DNA of 64,000 nt from Chlorophyllum brunneum. Lineage: Eukaryota > Basidiomycota > Agaricomycetes > Agaricales > Agaricaceae. A program made the position numbers and the translations under genes. The notes beneath the pieces were generated by a model. That model was given only the letters and a program-made list of their open reading frames with translations. It searched no databases and had not been told where the DNA came from. Location of the stretch: positions 3,472,001 through 3,536,000 of the forward strand of contig OY756140.1 of assembly GCA_963576785.1 (NCBI GenBank). The letters are read 5' to 3'. Shown here in pieces: positions 1-14,222 of this stretch (positions are counted from its first letter, which is position 1; each line of letters starts with the position of its first letter).

Positions 1-600
1 AGCGCAATAACTTCCTGTCCATATCTTAAACCCGATCTACATTGTCTAGGGCCAAATTTGGGGGGAGGGGGTTGCAAGATCGCCAGTGCTTGAAATGTCC
101 CCCCCCCTCCCCAAAACCATGATATTGTTTTCACACCATTTACATAAAGGCTGTACGGTCATGTCTTTATCGCGATGTTTCTTAGTGTCCCATGTTTTCG
201 GTCGCCTAACACACTCTAAAGGCCACGAGGTACAGTTCAATCTGTACATCGGTTCTAATTAGTCTAAGACTCAGCCAGATAAATGAATAACTTAGTAGCT
301 CGGAGAGGAAAAAGAAGACCGGGGCTAACCATGCAGACGTGGGCTTTCCATGAAACGCTGGATCGTTCTACGCTCGATAAATGTCGACTTAGGCATACTT
401 CTTTCCAAAGAAACCACCTTGCCGAGTTCTCCGCCGGTCTGGGGTTCTTCTTTCGAGTCTGTTCCTCCACGGTCATGGGCTCAAATTATCGCACCATAGG
501 GCTCAGACCTTACATCTGGAACTGGAAGCATACTAGAACCCGGAAAGAAAGTTATAAATCATTCGTCCAGATATCGAAGACTTGATAAAACATTAACGTT
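1..600. other. Intergenic, no gene recognised
   Basis: Short open frames here have no recognisable domain or splice support. The only structure I see is a G-tract near 58-75 facing a C-tract near 100-115, which could form a hairpin. The right end is the 3' flank of the minus-strand HsbA-like gene. Confidence 0.5.
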
Positions 601-1312
601 CTATGAATATGCAGCGATGGCGGTAGCGAAGGCAGCAAGGAGCTGAGCTCTTTCGGCATTTGCTTCGGGTAATATCCCCGCCTGCAGGAGGGTTGTCATA
701 AGGGTCCGATACAGTCAGCAAACATTAAACAGTCAAAGGATGCATAAAGAACACATACGGGAGCAATTGCAATCAGAGCATCTCCAAGTGCGATAGCGCT
801 AGAGTTGAGTCTGATTAAATCATTCTTTATGATGCCAAGGAGGCTGCCCAATGGCCCGAAAGGCTGAATGATATTCTTCCTAGCAACGATTTCCTTGAGG
901 CCGTCTTCGACAATAGGTATGATTTCATCAACAGCGTCGAGGACACCTGTACCATCTTCAATAGAGACGGGGGTAGGAACTGTCTGTACTAACTAGGTTG
1001 CTGCCACTATATTCATGTCAATTGGACTTACTTCGACGTCAGCCGTTGTCTTTCCAAGATCAGGCAGGATGATCTGAACCCGGGCATGAACCGCCTATAT
1101 GCTAGGTAAGATATATCCTTGTGCAAATAAGAATAATGTCTGACCAAGCCCGCAACCAGGGTTCCGCCAATGGCAGGGAAATTGGTGATGGCATTATCCA
1201 AGGCGGTCACCTCGTTTTTGATATTATTGAGGTCGTTCAATGTATCTTGAACGGTTGCTTGGTGGGTGAGTATGATGGTAGAGAGAAGGCAGAGAAGAAA
1301 AGTAAACTGCAT
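601..1312 (-). CDS. HsbA-like secreted cell-surface protein
   Basis: Four exons (1312-1145, 1094-1032, 983-759, 681-601) sum to 537 nt, giving a 178-residue protein. It begins with a signal peptide (MQFTFLLCLLSTIILTHQ). The rest is an all-helical, Cys-free domain with the pattern of the hydrophobic surface binding protein A family: an N-terminal helix (TVQDTLNDLNNIKNEVTALD), a central DEIIPIVEDGLKEIV helix and an Ala-rich C-terminal helix ending in AFATAIAAYS. Family knowledge: HsbA was described in Aspergillus as a secreted protein that adsorbs to hydrophobic surfaces and recruits hydrolases; related proteins are cell-wall proteins. All introns are GT-AG with family-consistent phases. It is a single gene with a TATA box upstream. 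The family assignment rests on length, signal peptide and helix pattern, not on catalytic residues. Confidence 0.8.
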
Positions 1313-1357
1313 GGTGGACTAGTGACTTTGGGATGCACTCCCGATCGTGCGCACTGC

Positions 1358-1364
1358 CTTTATA
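1358..1364 (-). promoter_or_regulatory. TATA box of the HsbA-like gene
   Basis: TATAAAG on the minus strand lies 46 bp upstream of the ATG at 1312. The position is right for a fungal TATA-type promoter of an inducible secreted protein. Confidence 0.5.
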
Positions 1365-1369
1365 TGCGG

Positions 1370-2694
1370 TAGTTTCAAAAGTTGTGAGCCTAGAAGCAAA
1401 GTCAATCACTCAGGCCTCATCGCGGGGGAGGTAAGGGGTCCATAAGTCACTGGAGATGACATGAGAACTGCAAATGAGAGGATTTTGAAGCTAACAAGAG
1501 AGTTCTAGGCCGGGCTTTGCACTACGTGCTAGCATGTCAAAGTCCGGTGCTTGGTGAACCAAGAAGGGTATTTAATCTCAACATGATTGGTTTAATCTCC
1601 TGCATAGATCACGGGTTCAGAATGTCCCAAAATACACACTCCTTACCATGTTCACTCTGGTGTTACCTGCGCTCTAGCAAATACCCACCCCGCGGCAACC
1701 CAGCGACCTCTGAGTCATGTTGATATCCGCGTTGACGAGGTTGAACCTGTTTGACGTACGGTTATAGTGTAAGACGGTTCAGAATCATCATGCCACTGGC
1801 TCACCGTACGAAAAAAATCCACGCCCTTGACGCGCACCCCTTCGCTTCCAGCTTGCGTCTCCCCTGCTCCTGAGTATTGAATATTGAATATCGAGCACTC
1901 GTTCTCACCTGTCTTCTGGTGACCTGTGGAAAGAATTTTGAAACATTGGTGGTAGCCCGGCAGACTTCAACCAAGATTTATGCACGCCAACCAGTCTCGT
2001 GTTTGAAATATTCAAGGAGGGTGTCCTCCTTATACCCTTCGTGGGGGTATAAGGCGTACTACGTATGCGTCTGCTTTAGGAGACTATGAGCCCTTGCTAA
2101 TCATTATCAAGTCTCGTATTCGCGTTCTTGGACCCTGTTATGTCAACTCTGCCACCCGGACGTTGGTGTGCGTACACCCGCGTCTCTCAAGAACTTGAAC
2201 GTGGTCCTATAGTTTCACTCAAGCTGTGCCATGGGATACTACAGGAGAAAAAGTAGAAACTTGCACTTTATATCACTGTGACCTGCTTCTTGGAAAAATC
2301 AAAAATAGTTGCCGACACCAAATCAATTCTTGCGACCTAGCGACATTACTGTAAAGTCCCTGCCAATATCGGCCATTCAGGAATTCTGAGAGTACTCTAG
2401 CCATAATTGGTGTTGGAAATACCTCGTGCCTGATGGATATCAGTTTCATGGAAGGTTTTTGGAGCGTGGGGTGGTGCACATCAGCAAAATGCCGTATGGT
2501 CATTTATGTAACTGATCCAGAAAACGAACGTTTGAACTATGGCTGGCGTAAGATCTGAATAGGGCTAGCTGCATTTTTCTGGTGATTGGCAGTTATATAG
2601 TCTCAGTGACCCAACATCCTCAAAGTTCCTGCTGCCCCTTTGCACTGGGTCCCTCAAACTTCCCTGTCACATACCGCGTCTCATTTTCATCCTA
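1370..2694. other. Intergenic, promoter side of two genes
   Basis: No coding region with domain or splice support was found on either strand. The segment separates two divergent genes. An upstream first exon of the membrane-protein gene, carrying its signal peptide, may lie in the last few hundred bases, because the visible first exon lacks one. Confidence 0.4.
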
Positions 2695-4002
2695 ATGGCA
2701 ATGAGTGGGCGTGTCTCTCGGGCTACGGCAGTAGCTACTTGTCAGGTCTCTGATGGAAATGATTGGGCATGGATGAACAATGAACAGAACAAATCTCCCT
2801 GTTCGATGGCTGCATCCTTACTGGATCCATGCAAGACGGTTGATGGTAGTAAGTCATACAGTAATTTTGATAGTGTACCTCGCTGACAAACCACTGCTGG
2901 GGTGGAAGGCTACGAGGTTACTCCCCTGTCTTCCGGGAGGAAGTATACACCCCCTACTAATCAGACGGCCAACACCTGTTCCTGGTATGCTCTACCTTTC
3001 TCCGCGTATGTTCTCTCTGACACTGTTTCCTGAGCTCCTGGGCTGTTTACAACCTGCTCAGTGCATGCTCTAATTGCCAGGGCTTCATGGATAGTGTAGT
3101 GTCGTATGTGTACATAACTCGAGGTTGGGAAACTTATGTTTTTAACGGGATGATAAACTAGCTGGCAAGGCTGGGCTGTTAATTGTGGATCCTCTCAATC
3201 AGTGGGTAGGTAAGCATTGGTACTGGTATCCGTCAATTTAATTCTGATAGGAGCCAAGTCCATATCCTGCCTACATACAACCACCCGACTTAGCAACTAT
3301 TCCCTCCTGGGCAGGCGTCAATCGTAAGAGTCACTCTGGCTACCATTGCAAGAATTGATTTTACAGCCGCATCTCAGCTGCAAGATGGACAGACGGACGT
3401 TGGAACATGGAAAGTGCCCAGAGTTATATGAAGAACAGTACGCATAGGTGAATGGAAATGAATGTCAGTATCTCATGTTGTGCCTTTCAGATCCCCAGGA
3501 TATCCCCCTACGTCCGGTTCCAGTTGCAAAACACAACAATCACTTGGGCGCAATCATAGGCGGTAGTGTGGGAGGTGCAGTAGCCCTTGCAATTGGCATT
3601 GGGGCACTACTCCTTTTGTCTTGCAGGCGCCGGAGGAATCGGCTCAATCAGCAGACAGCCATAGGCCAGACTGTCCCTGAAGTCGATAGTCCTCCCTACT
3701 CTTATCCTGAAGCTGAACTGGAACCTCCCGCATACTCCGACGTACTCAATGAGCCCGAAATTGGGGATGGACAACTCCTAGATGTAGATGCAGAGAATCC
3801 TACTACTGGTGCTCGAAGCGGGCCACTCGGGCAGCGACGAGAGAAGAATAGACATTTACGCCAGCCACCAGCCCAATATGTTGCGACTCCTTCACCCACC
3901 GCTGTCCCTGACGGTGGAACGGGACGTAGGAGTAAGAACCGGCAACCGAGAATCATGAACCAAACGGTAGCTAGGGGAGGAAATCGCAAGCCTCGGCGTT
4001 GA
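2695..4002 (+). CDS. Cys-rich single-pass membrane protein, Agaricomycete family
   Basis: At least seven exons join in one frame. Junctions I can support: 2845/2909, 2984/3035, exons starting CTGGCAAGG (after 3150) and TCCATATCC (near 3257), and the donor at GTACGC (about 3438) to the acceptor at 3490. The ectodomain reads SPCSMAASLLDPC, then TCSCSWAVYNLLSACSNCQG, then PPDLATIPSWAGVN, then RWTDGRWNMESAQSYM. This is the conserved order of a large mushroom-specific family usually called 'transmembrane protein'. It ends in a juxtamembrane stretch, one membrane helix (AIIGGSVGGAVALAIGIGALLLL), a CRRRR stop-transfer and a roughly 130-residue Pro/Arg-rich disordered cytoplasmic tail. The layout resembles a wall sensor or receptor, but no function is established. 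The start is uncertain: no signal peptide is visible after 2695, so a 5' exon is probably missing. Confidence 0.75.
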
Positions 4003-4628
4003 ATTATTTTGGGCATAACGAAGGGCTTGGGTTTTGCGAAAGATGATCATTTCGTCTCGGAAGGGCTGGGGGGGGGGAGGGGCCCACAGGATGATTGCCC
4101 ATGGCCTTTCATGAATCTGTGTTACCATAGTTCTTGGGCAATTTCCAGTCGTCCTTGATGATTTATACACGTTGCGCAAGCATGGATTGTGAAAGATGGT
4201 GTGCTCTAAAGACCACGATGGCCCCCAATCTACCTTGCGTGTTCCGTGTCCCGAAATCCCATCTTCGCAACAGAGGCTCGTCAAACCCGTAGTAATGCTT
4301 CGACACGCCATCGTGAATGTAGTCTATCGCCAACATGTACCGCTGTCCATCTGAGGCGTCCTGAGCTCCGTCAAAGCGTACTACCAAAAATGCGGTGATC
4401 GCTCGCAAGCGTTTTCTCCTTGTACATTCGTCGTGTCTCTTCGGGGTAATATGCACAGAGCGCTGGGGAAGCACTGTTCCTGGGCTAATTGTACGTCTAG
4501 GGTTCGAGCTGAGAAAAAGAAAGTAGGGGTGAAGGAAGTTTCGGACAGAGCAGAGGAAGTAGGAGTCAAAGATGGTGTAATTGCCAGGAACTCGTCGCAG
4601 AGGAAAGATGTAGATACGTGCGTATCGA
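4003..4628. other. Convergent 3' intergenic region
   Basis: This lies between the 3' ends of the membrane-protein gene and TRAPPC6. It contains a G-tract (4066-4080). A minus-strand open frame at 4163-4474 has protein-like composition (MLAIDYIHDG, YYGFDEPLLRRWDF), but I see no start context, splice partners or known domain. Confidence 0.4.
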
Positions 4629-5543
4629 TCACACGTTTTTGGGTAGTTTGATTTGGAATGTGCCTAAGCATACGATGAGATATGAGAGAAGTATAGGAAC
4701 AAGACAACTTACACTGTGGTAGCGATGTGATTTCTGGTGTTACAGTGCCGTTGTAACCCAGCCGAGATAAAGCACCTTTGATGATGCCACCGGGCATTGC
4801 TGTGTACTGAACAACGATCAGTAGAATTCTGGCACTTAGTAAAGGGGACGTACGATCTTGGCTCGGCGGATCGCTTCTGCTCTGCTTTCCCAAGATGAAA
4901 TTCTGGTTACGGGTTTGAACTGGTTGTCTTGTAGGACGTAGATTCCCTGAAAGGACGTAAAAAGCAATCCAAAAATAGGGGATCGGGAGCCATACTCGAT
5001 GATTTGTTCGTAGATTATCGACTTGTTTTTCCCAAAACACGACCCAGATGTCCTTGCAGATGAATTTGATGACGTCCAGTGTGTCCGCAAACATCGCTCG
5101 ATCTCGACACAGTCTAAACACGAGTTAGAATGAGAACGACTAACAAGTATTTGGATGTACTTTTCGGTAATATTTGACCCGATATGCACGCCGATGCTCT
5201 CCAGCCTAACCCTCAGAGCCTCCTCGTCCTCGTCTAGCGCTGCCTTGCCAGTTGCGCTCCCGCTCTTGGATGCCAGACTTGTAACGCTGTCCCTGGCGGA
5301 TTCTTTCTTCAACGGAAGAGGCGGAGGAACAGCTGCAGGTGGGGGTACGAGTCCGGCTTCAATCATCTCCTGTTCGAGTTTCTTTGCTCTTGCTGTTGCG
5401 ACCGCTGCGGATGTTCTGAGTGTATTTACCATTTCGATAACAAAATAGTCCATCGCGGCGCTGTCTACGTGCCTCTGGGGCGGGTCAGCGAGTGCTGCTA
5501 GCGAGTTCATGGGAGGTGCCTGGACGGACTGGCGGGCAGACAT
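4629..5543 (-). CDS. TRAPPC6: TRAPP complex subunit 6 (Trs33/TRAPPC6)
   Basis: Five exons (5543-5161, 5113-4996, 4946-4854, 4806-4713, 4663-4629) total 723 nt and 240 residues. The C-terminal 160 residues are a Bet3-like TRAPP fold. Marker blocks are RVRLESIGVHIGSNITEKL, DTLDVIKFICKDIWVVFW with KQVDNLRTNH, GIYVLQDNQFKPVTRIS and a final PQCTFQIKLPKNV. TRAPP is the tethering complex and Rab guanine-nucleotide exchange factor of ER-Golgi and Golgi traffic; Trs33 is a core subunit. The N-terminus is extended by about 80 residues with a Pro-rich linker (PPPAAVPPPLPLK) and a Ser/Asp-rich stretch; the human orthologues are about 160 residues. It is divergent from UBR1 with only 53 bp between start codons. 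Confidence 0.92.
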
Positions 5544-5596
5544 GGTAGGGAGAGATAAACAAATAAATAAATAACTAAATAACTAAATGAGGGGTT
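5544..5596. promoter_or_regulatory. Compact bidirectional promoter, TRAPPC6/UBR1
   Basis: Only 53 bp separate the two divergent start codons, or 95 bp if UBR1 starts at the second ATG (5639). The interval is AT-rich, built on repeated AAATAAATAAATAACTAAATAACTAAAT units. Core promoter elements and both 5' leaders must therefore lie in this segment or overlap the neighbouring coding sequence. Confidence 0.6.
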
Positions 5597-8500
5597 ATGA
5601 TCTCATCCTCGTCGCAGCCAGCATCCACCGCCACCACCATGTCTGCATTTTCCTCAATCTTCCCCAACATCCGCAGACCACAGCCCTCAGCGCTGCCCCC
5701 GCAGCCAGACCAGCTCTCCGACCTCCGCTTTGCACTCGAGGTCATGCCTGGCTCGCGGAAATATGTCTTTACACCGGGCGCCCGCGCTGAAATCTTGGCG
5801 AAACTTTATTCGAGTTTTCTCGGAAACTATCCACAATTGTTCTTGTCTGGAGGAGCGGGAAAGGTGCCTCAGCATATGCTGCTGTCAGAACATCAAGCTT
5901 CTGCGGCATCGAGTGTTGGTGTTGGTGCTACTGGAGGTCCAGTCACTGGGAAGGAGAAAGAGGATGCAACTGTCCCTGGGCGACCTTGTACACACATATT
6001 CAAGAAGGGAGAATGTTGTTTTCGGTGCAAGTGCGTGGTAGCTTTATCCCTTGCATGACTATCTTGCTGACGCAATGTGAAGGGACTGTTCCTTGGATGA
6101 TAGTTGCGTCCTATGCGCTAAATGTTTTCATGCCACAGATCACTCAGATCACAACGTAAGCTTTTTCATTGCCCAACAACCAGGTGGAACCTGCGATTGT
6201 GGCGACGAAGAGGCATGGCGGATCCCGTTGGCATGTCCGCATCACCCACCATCACCTCATTTCGAAGAACTTGCAGAGGTCTTCAAAGCTGGTCCACGCG
6301 TCGCATCACGGCCTATGCCCCGCGATATCCCTTCCGTCCAGAATTACCCTTTCCGTGCTCAAATTCCTGATGATTTACGAGCTATGATGCACCGGACCAT
6401 TGGTTTTGTGCTGGATTATATCCTGGATACGATGGATTACTCCCCTGACGAGCCGGGGCCTCCGCTCTTGGAGAGTGATCTCAGGCTACAACCTACGGCA
6501 GACCCGATGACGAAGGATCAGTACTGCGTCATCGTCTGGAACGATGATAAGCATTGTTACGACGAGCTCATCAAAATGCTCTGTGATCTCACCAACCGGA
6601 CGAGAGAGGAGTCGCTGGATGTGATTCAGAAGATTGATGACACGGGTCGCGAAATTATCGACATGAATACCAATGTTTCCAAACTATACGAAATGGCCAT
6701 GTCGATCGCACAAATTGACTTGGGTGTTACGATACGCCGCGCGTACGATACATTCTGTGAGCAAGTCGTGTCGGTATTGATCGAATGGCTTGCGGACCTG
6801 GCATGCTGTCGCATTGAAGGAGACGCGATGGTGATCAAGGAGATTATCGCTGCCGAGTTGCTCTCCACCAGGAAAAAAGAGATGGGGTACCCAATCAACA
6901 CGCGGTCGCCGCTATATATCAACGATCCAAGTCCGGCTAGGATTGACGCCTTGTTTCTGTATCATACACGATTGTGGAAGAAGCCGCGGTTGTGTATGAA
7001 GGAGGTGTATGCAACTGTTACGGCACTGAGTCGGAACCACAAGCTAGCAGTTGGTATGTCCTACGCCATCTCTAACTGGGCTTATCGCTTATACACTTCC
7101 AGCTGGGCATTTTGCGAATGTCTACCACAGGGTCATAGACGCCTACCTCCTCGTCGACCGTGAAGCAGAGACCTCAATAAAATACTTCGCCCTTCAACTA
7201 TTTACTACTCCATCCGTTGCAGGTCACATCGTCAAGAACCACAACCTTATCTCTCGCCTCCTCAATATCATATCTTCCTTCTTCACGAACCAGATCTCCG
7301 AGAAACACATCCAATACCAAACATCCTACACAGGTCCCTTGGATGTCGAATCCTACCCATTCAAGTCCAAACGTTTCATGCCTGTATTCAGCGATCTGCG
7401 ATACCTATGCCATACTGAACCCGTACAAGAAATGATCGCGCGTAACCGCGACTTTATCGTTCAATTCGCTAAAACCTGTCAACTCTTCATGTGTGTCAAC
7501 CCAAACAAGCGTGCAGTGACGAGTCATGTCGAATACGAAACTGACGCTTGGATATCCGTCTTCAACGTAACCCTTTCCCTCTCCCGCGTTATCAAAGTCT
7601 TCGGCGAAGCTTTTATCAAAGCTAACCCATCACAATTGGTCTCTGCGATCAAGCACGTCGTCCACGCTATACTTCTCGTCGTCACTCTCGCAGAAGACCG
7701 ACTTGACAAAACAAAATTCACACAAGTAGTATTTCACAGAGTCGATTTTGGTGGGAGCCCGTATCAAATCGTGCAGTTTGATGTGCTGGAGGGTTGGGTT
7801 AGCTTTCACCATTCGTTACACTGGTTGCTCGCGGAGTTGTTGAAACATACGCAGTTGTTGAGTCCAGAGGCGCTGGATACTGTTGGGTGTGACAGTTTAA
7901 GAAGTGTATTTTTGGGGCATGTGAGCGAACAGGCAATTTTGACGATTGTTGACTTCCCGCTTCGAGGTGAGTCTCTTATGTATTGGCGTTGACTCTGTTA
8001 ACCCGGTTTTTTATTTATTTATAGTACTTGCGATGATCGCACAAATACGAACAGGCCTCTGGGTTCGCAATGGGTTCGCGATCCGTGGCCAGCTGCTGCA
8101 TTATCGGGATTATATGCTCCGCGAACTTTGCTATGACCAAGACCTCTTCGTCCTTCAGACCTCACTCATCCTCGTGGACCCCAACACCATCTTCGTCACC
8201 ATCCTCGACCGTTTCGGTCTCCTTGACTACTTCTCCGGTACCACAACACACGACATATTTGAACCACAGCAATTATCAAGCATGGTTGAAGAAGTTCTAT
8301 ACGTCTTGATCGTGATTTTGAGTGAAGATGCCAGTGCGCAGAAAATGCCGGTCGAAGGTGCAGTGCGGAGAGAAATTGTCCACGCCCTCGCGATGGGCCC
8401 GTGTACATTTTCGGATTTGGTCAAACGCGTTGCAGAGAGACTTGTGGATGATGTATGTTTCGAGAGTATGCTCACTCAGGTGGCCAATTTCAAACCACCA

Positions 8501-11428
8501 GAAACTGCAACGGATTCAGGGCTCTATGAGCTCAAGAATGAAGTGTACGACGAGGTTAATCCATTCTTTTACCACTATACACGGAACAAAAGGGAAGAAG
8601 TGGAGAATGTCTTGAAGACGCGATTAAGGAAGAAAACGGGTTCACAAGATCCCGTAATTGTACCGAAGAGATTTGGCGTAACGGAGGGTGAGGGCGTTTT
8701 TGGTCGGTTGACGGAGGCGCTTGAGAAGGAGGTGTTGGTGCAGATCATGTTCTATTCGTTGGAGAATGTGTTGAAGGCGACAGAATTGAGTGGTACAACA
8801 CCCCCTTCTGCAGAGGCGATACTCGATCAAGCGCTACACCTTATTATGCTGGCAGTTGTAGAACGTAGGGAAAAATTCGCCAGGCTGGCGGCGGGCATGA
8901 CTTTCAGTGGCAGAGACGGTACAACAAGGACGTTGATGGATGTCATCTGTACCTTGGAACATTACGACAAGTACAAGCTTTACCATTCGCGCGTTACGTG
9001 GGTCCTAGACGAGCTAGACAAGTACGCTCCCGAAGACATCAGGAAACGTAGAGTTGTCCCCGATCGCACGCGTACACCGCAGATCGGCGTCGAGGAAGCA
9101 AAGAAACGTGCGGCCAAAGCGCGTCAGGAGGCCATCATGCAACAGATGAAGGCCCAGCAAGCGAGCTTCGCCATCAATTTTGACGATGTTGGCGAGGATG
9201 AGGACGAGATTATGGAAGAGGCAAATGAGAACGAACAGATCAGTTTCGGGACGTGTATTGTCTGTCAGGAGGATCTCAACTCGAGCCGAGGATTCGGTGC
9301 ACTGAGCTTGATTCAGCCTAGTAGGCTATTACGCAAGCAACCCGACATCCCAAGTTCGTACCTCAACGAGGTCCTGCAGATGCCTAGTTCCCTGGATAGA
9401 GGATCACCCATCCCACCTGTTAGGTTCCCACCGACACAGAAGGATATCTTGGACGCATCAAAACAGAACCTAGCGCCTAATTTTGAAGGATTCCCCTCAT
9501 CGTATACAAAATTCGGCTTATACGGGTCGGTATGTACGCATATGATGCATCTGGAATGTTTCCAGGTCTATAGTATTTCCATCCGACAACGCCATCGCGC
9601 CCAAGCTACGAGAAACCACCCAGAGAACATCCCGAGAAAGGAGTACATCTGCCCTCTATGCAAGAGTCTGGGGAATGTCATCCTACCGGTAACAAATCCA
9701 TCTCGGACAGCGCTCAACACAGTGCCATTCACCGATTGGATTAGGGCGGCGGGAATCAGCATTCTCAAGAGTAAGCCTGACCCGCTGATGGATGCGCTAC
9801 AGTTCAAGAACGGGACCGGCGAGTTCGTCTTTTGGGGTGTGCAAGATCCAGGGTATGCGCTTGCGTTGAGGAATCCGGACCGATGGGGTGACGTAGATAC
9901 GGCAAAAATGCTTGATACACTCATGAGTGTATGCAAGTCGTTCTCACAGCAGACGAGGCATCTACGAGATCGACCCGAACCTGAGGCGGGTGACAGAGGT
10001 GCTGGGATATACCTACCAGAGGAGTTAATCGGTTACACGATTGCTGGAATTGAGGTTGCGCAGCGGGGTGTGAATGTTGATAATGGTGGACTTGGGGCGG
10101 ATAATCTTACGGAGGCGCAGATGCGGATGATACGAGGCCTATTGGTGTGTTTGTCGAGGCTTGCCGCGATGCAGTTCAAGGGACGCCCTGATGAAGGCCG
10201 CGATGCGATTCGACAGGCCATTATCAAGCGCCTTCTCCCTGAGTGGAGCCGGATCACCTTGACATCATTCTCCTACCCATTATTACTCCGGGATCCGTTT
10301 ACTATCCTCGTGGAAACAGCGGCGGTTGCTCCGGAAATGATCAAACACATTCTCGTGCTCACCTACTACGCGTGTTTGGCTCGGACAGCCATCGGTCTCA
10401 TCTACATTCTTACTAAAACACGGAGTTTCAACACGCCATACGTTGCTAACAGGACTCATGAGGACATTTTTGGGGATGTTCGCATGTTCTTTATGTCAGT
10501 CGTTCGACACTCACCCATATTCGAACATACGGCCATGCTAGCCTTTGAATCGTTTGGTGAAGCGCGTATCGACAAGCTCCTCTATCAGTTCACACTCCCC
10601 TTCCTCCGCCGAGCCGCCATCCTATGCCGGTCCATCCTTCCATCTTCATTCCCCACACCAACACTTCACGGCACATCCCAAGCAGACGAATACACACGCC
10701 TACTCGACATGCTCGGCATCCCCCCTCTCGCTGATCTTCCCAATCAAGACACGTTACAAAACGCGCTTTCGGGTTGGTGTGCACACTATGGCCACTCACA
10801 AGCTGCGTCACAACTCAATTGCGGAGTGGTGTTGGAGTACCCAACAATATATCGCATGACACGTCTGCCAATCGTGTTGGACAGTCTCTTTGGCCAACAA
10901 GACAAGGCCTTGACATGTCAGAGGTGCAACACTGTACCAATGGATGCTGCGATTTGTCTCATTTGTGGTGCTACGTGCTGTTTCCAAAGCTATTGCTGTA
11001 CGGACATTGATTACAACGAGCGCGGAGAGTGTAACATGCACACGCGAGAGTGAGCCCTGAAATCATTAATATCTCGTCGTCCTGCTAATATTGATTGTCT
11101 CAATAGGTGTGGCGGAATGATTGGTGTTTACTTCCTCGTGAAACGCTGCTCATTGCTGTTCCTTAATGCCGGAAACGGGACCTTCGCGTTGGCACCATAC
11201 ATGGATGGAAATGGCGAAGTAGATATATCGATGAGGTACGTGGACGCGCGAACTCAGGGTGTAGGCCTTACTAACGCGTTTCGTATTGTTAGACGCGGAC
11301 GGCGCCAATTTCTGCACTCAGCAAGATGGGAGGATGTTCGGAAAACCTGGCTCAGTCATGGCATACCAACGATCGTAGCGAGAAAGCTGGAAGCCACCAT
11401 TGACCCTGGAGGATGGGAGACGTTCTAA
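5597..11428 (+). CDS. UBR1: UBR1-type N-recognin E3 ubiquitin ligase
   Basis: Six exons (5597-6030, 6083-7053, 7103-7966, 8025-11049, 11107-11235, 11293-11428) give 1,852 residues, close to yeast Ubr1 (1,950). The domains run in the canonical order. The UBR box (residues about 130-205) has the zinc-ligand pattern CTHIFKKGECCFRCK, CVLCAKCF, HSDHNVSF and CDCGDEEAW. The ClpS-like N-domain reads YCVIVWNDDKHCYDELI. The RING-H2 begins CIVCQEDL, with CTHMMHLECF and YICPLCKSLGNV. The C-terminal cap has a Cys-rich cluster (LTCQRCN, ICLICGATCC, ECGGMIGVY). Family role: it recognises type 1 (UBR box) and type 2 (ClpS-like) N-degrons and polyubiquitinates them with an E2. Both substrate sites are intact. 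The start may instead be the ATG at 5639. Confidence 0.95.
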
Positions 11429-11715
11429 GTGGTCCCATCTTCGTTTCCCTCTACATTCCACGTCCTGGCGATTCCGACGGACACGATGACAAAGCACTGC
11501 TTTTAATAAAGCGCCACGGAACCCCAGTTTCGTTGACGCCGATGTCCTGTTTCCTTGCCTCCTACCTCGTCGGTAACGCGATTTGACCGCTTCTGAATCT
11601 TTTCATTGTTTGCTCAATCTTCTAAAACGCATAGTCAGTTGTACGATCACCATGGACTGTTGTGACAATGGGGTAGAAGTTTTCTCGGGTAATGTGTAAT
11701 ATACAAGGACATATA

Positions 11716-14222
<2,507 letters not shown>

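Noticed and set aside
3702..4016. Minus-strand open frame over the tail of the membrane-protein gene
   Set aside because: It is the antisense shadow of a Pro/Arg-rich coding exon; no start context, domain or splice evidence.
4381..5121. 246-residue minus-strand frame across TRAPPC6
   Set aside because: It reads through introns of TRAPPC6 in a mixed frame; the true exons and their phases explain the conserved segments inside it.
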